Shown: positions 63,811 to 64,000 of the stretch, one piece after another | Layout: each line of letters starts with the position of its first letter | Numbering within the stretch: position 1 is the stretch's first letter | DNA from: Antennarius striatus | Taxonomy: Eukaryota; Chordata; Actinopteri; Lophiiformes; Antennariidae | Assembly: GCF_040054535.1 (NCBI RefSeq) | Contig: NC_090782.1 | Coordinates: 21,173,001 to 21,237,000 of the forward strand | Direction of reading: 5' to 3' | Length of the DNA stretch: 64,000 nucleotides | Made by a program: the position numbers and the translations under genes | The notes under the pieces: model-generated | What the model saw: only the letters and a program-made list of their open reading frames with translations | Databases searched by the model: none | Told to the model about the DNA's origin: nothing

Positions 63811-64000
63811 CTATTTATTCCTGTGCAGTGCACTTGATCATTATTTACATCCTGTAATGGTAACAAAAACTGAGAAGGAGCACATGAACAAAATTGTACA
63901 CAGTTTAGTAACACTTAAACAGCAGACAGGCAAGCACATAACATACAGGAGTCTGTATCCAAATGTGATCACTTCCATACATACCACAGTTTAAAAAAGA
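63811..64000 (-). other. Possible 3'UTR end of a gene beyond the right edge
   Basis: On the minus strand the sequence runs without simple repeats into AATAAATAG (hexamer at about 63814-63819), 'gtgcactgcacagg' directly before it. This is the arrangement expected at the end of a 3'UTR of a leftward-transcribed gene located beyond 64000. No coding sequence confirms it. Confidence 0.3.

Overview
This is genomic DNA from a vertebrate, most likely a ray-finned (teleost) fish. Reading frames are short and split by introns with GT...AG borders, the intergenic DNA is AT-rich and full of (CA/TG)n and (AT)n microsatellites, there are teleost-type tRNA-derived SINEs, a hAT transposon remnant and a small palindromic MITE, and all three protein-coding genes match known vertebrate genes. 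Their divergence from mammals fits fish. There is no prokaryotic, CRISPR or phage content.

Layout. (1) 1347-4790, minus strand: ttc22, complete, 8 coding exons, 567 residues. (2) 4791-8383: intergenic space between divergently transcribed ttc22 and lurap1, with one decayed SINE and one copy of an unclassified dispersed repeat. (3) 8384-17357, plus strand: lurap1, complete in 2 coding exons separated by a 7.9 kb intron, 360 residues, with an apparent insertion of about 100 residues compared with the human protein and a long 3'UTR that holds a 174 bp MITE. (4) 17358-30137: gene-poor spacer between convergent lurap1 and lepr, with repeats and one weak candidate exon. (5) 30138-44434, minus strand: lepr (leptin receptor), rebuilt here as 19 coding exons whose splice phases all agree, 1098 residues, long signalling isoform. 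(6) 44435-64000: mostly non-coding. It holds a CpG-rich patch about 2.8 kb upstream of the lepr start codon (likely lepr promoter), a 1.29 kb hAT remnant with an 8 bp target-site duplication, a fragment resembling a KDZ/Zisupton transposase, a second CpG-rich promoter-like patch near 62.2-62.5 kb, and a possible last exon and a possible 3'UTR of unidentified minus-strand genes at the right edge.

The three genes do not form a known pathway together. LEPR is a JAK/STAT-coupled class I cytokine receptor, LURAP1 a small adaptor linked to MRCK/MYO18A actomyosin and NF-kB signalling, and TTC22 a TPR protein of unknown role. Their human orthologues all lie on the short arm of chromosome 1 (1p31, 1p34, 1p32) but are not adjacent, so the compact order here is mainly of synteny interest. 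I found no convincing undescribed system. The most useful leads are the lurap1 insertion, the lepr promoter candidates, the three-copy dispersed repeat and the orphan exon candidates.
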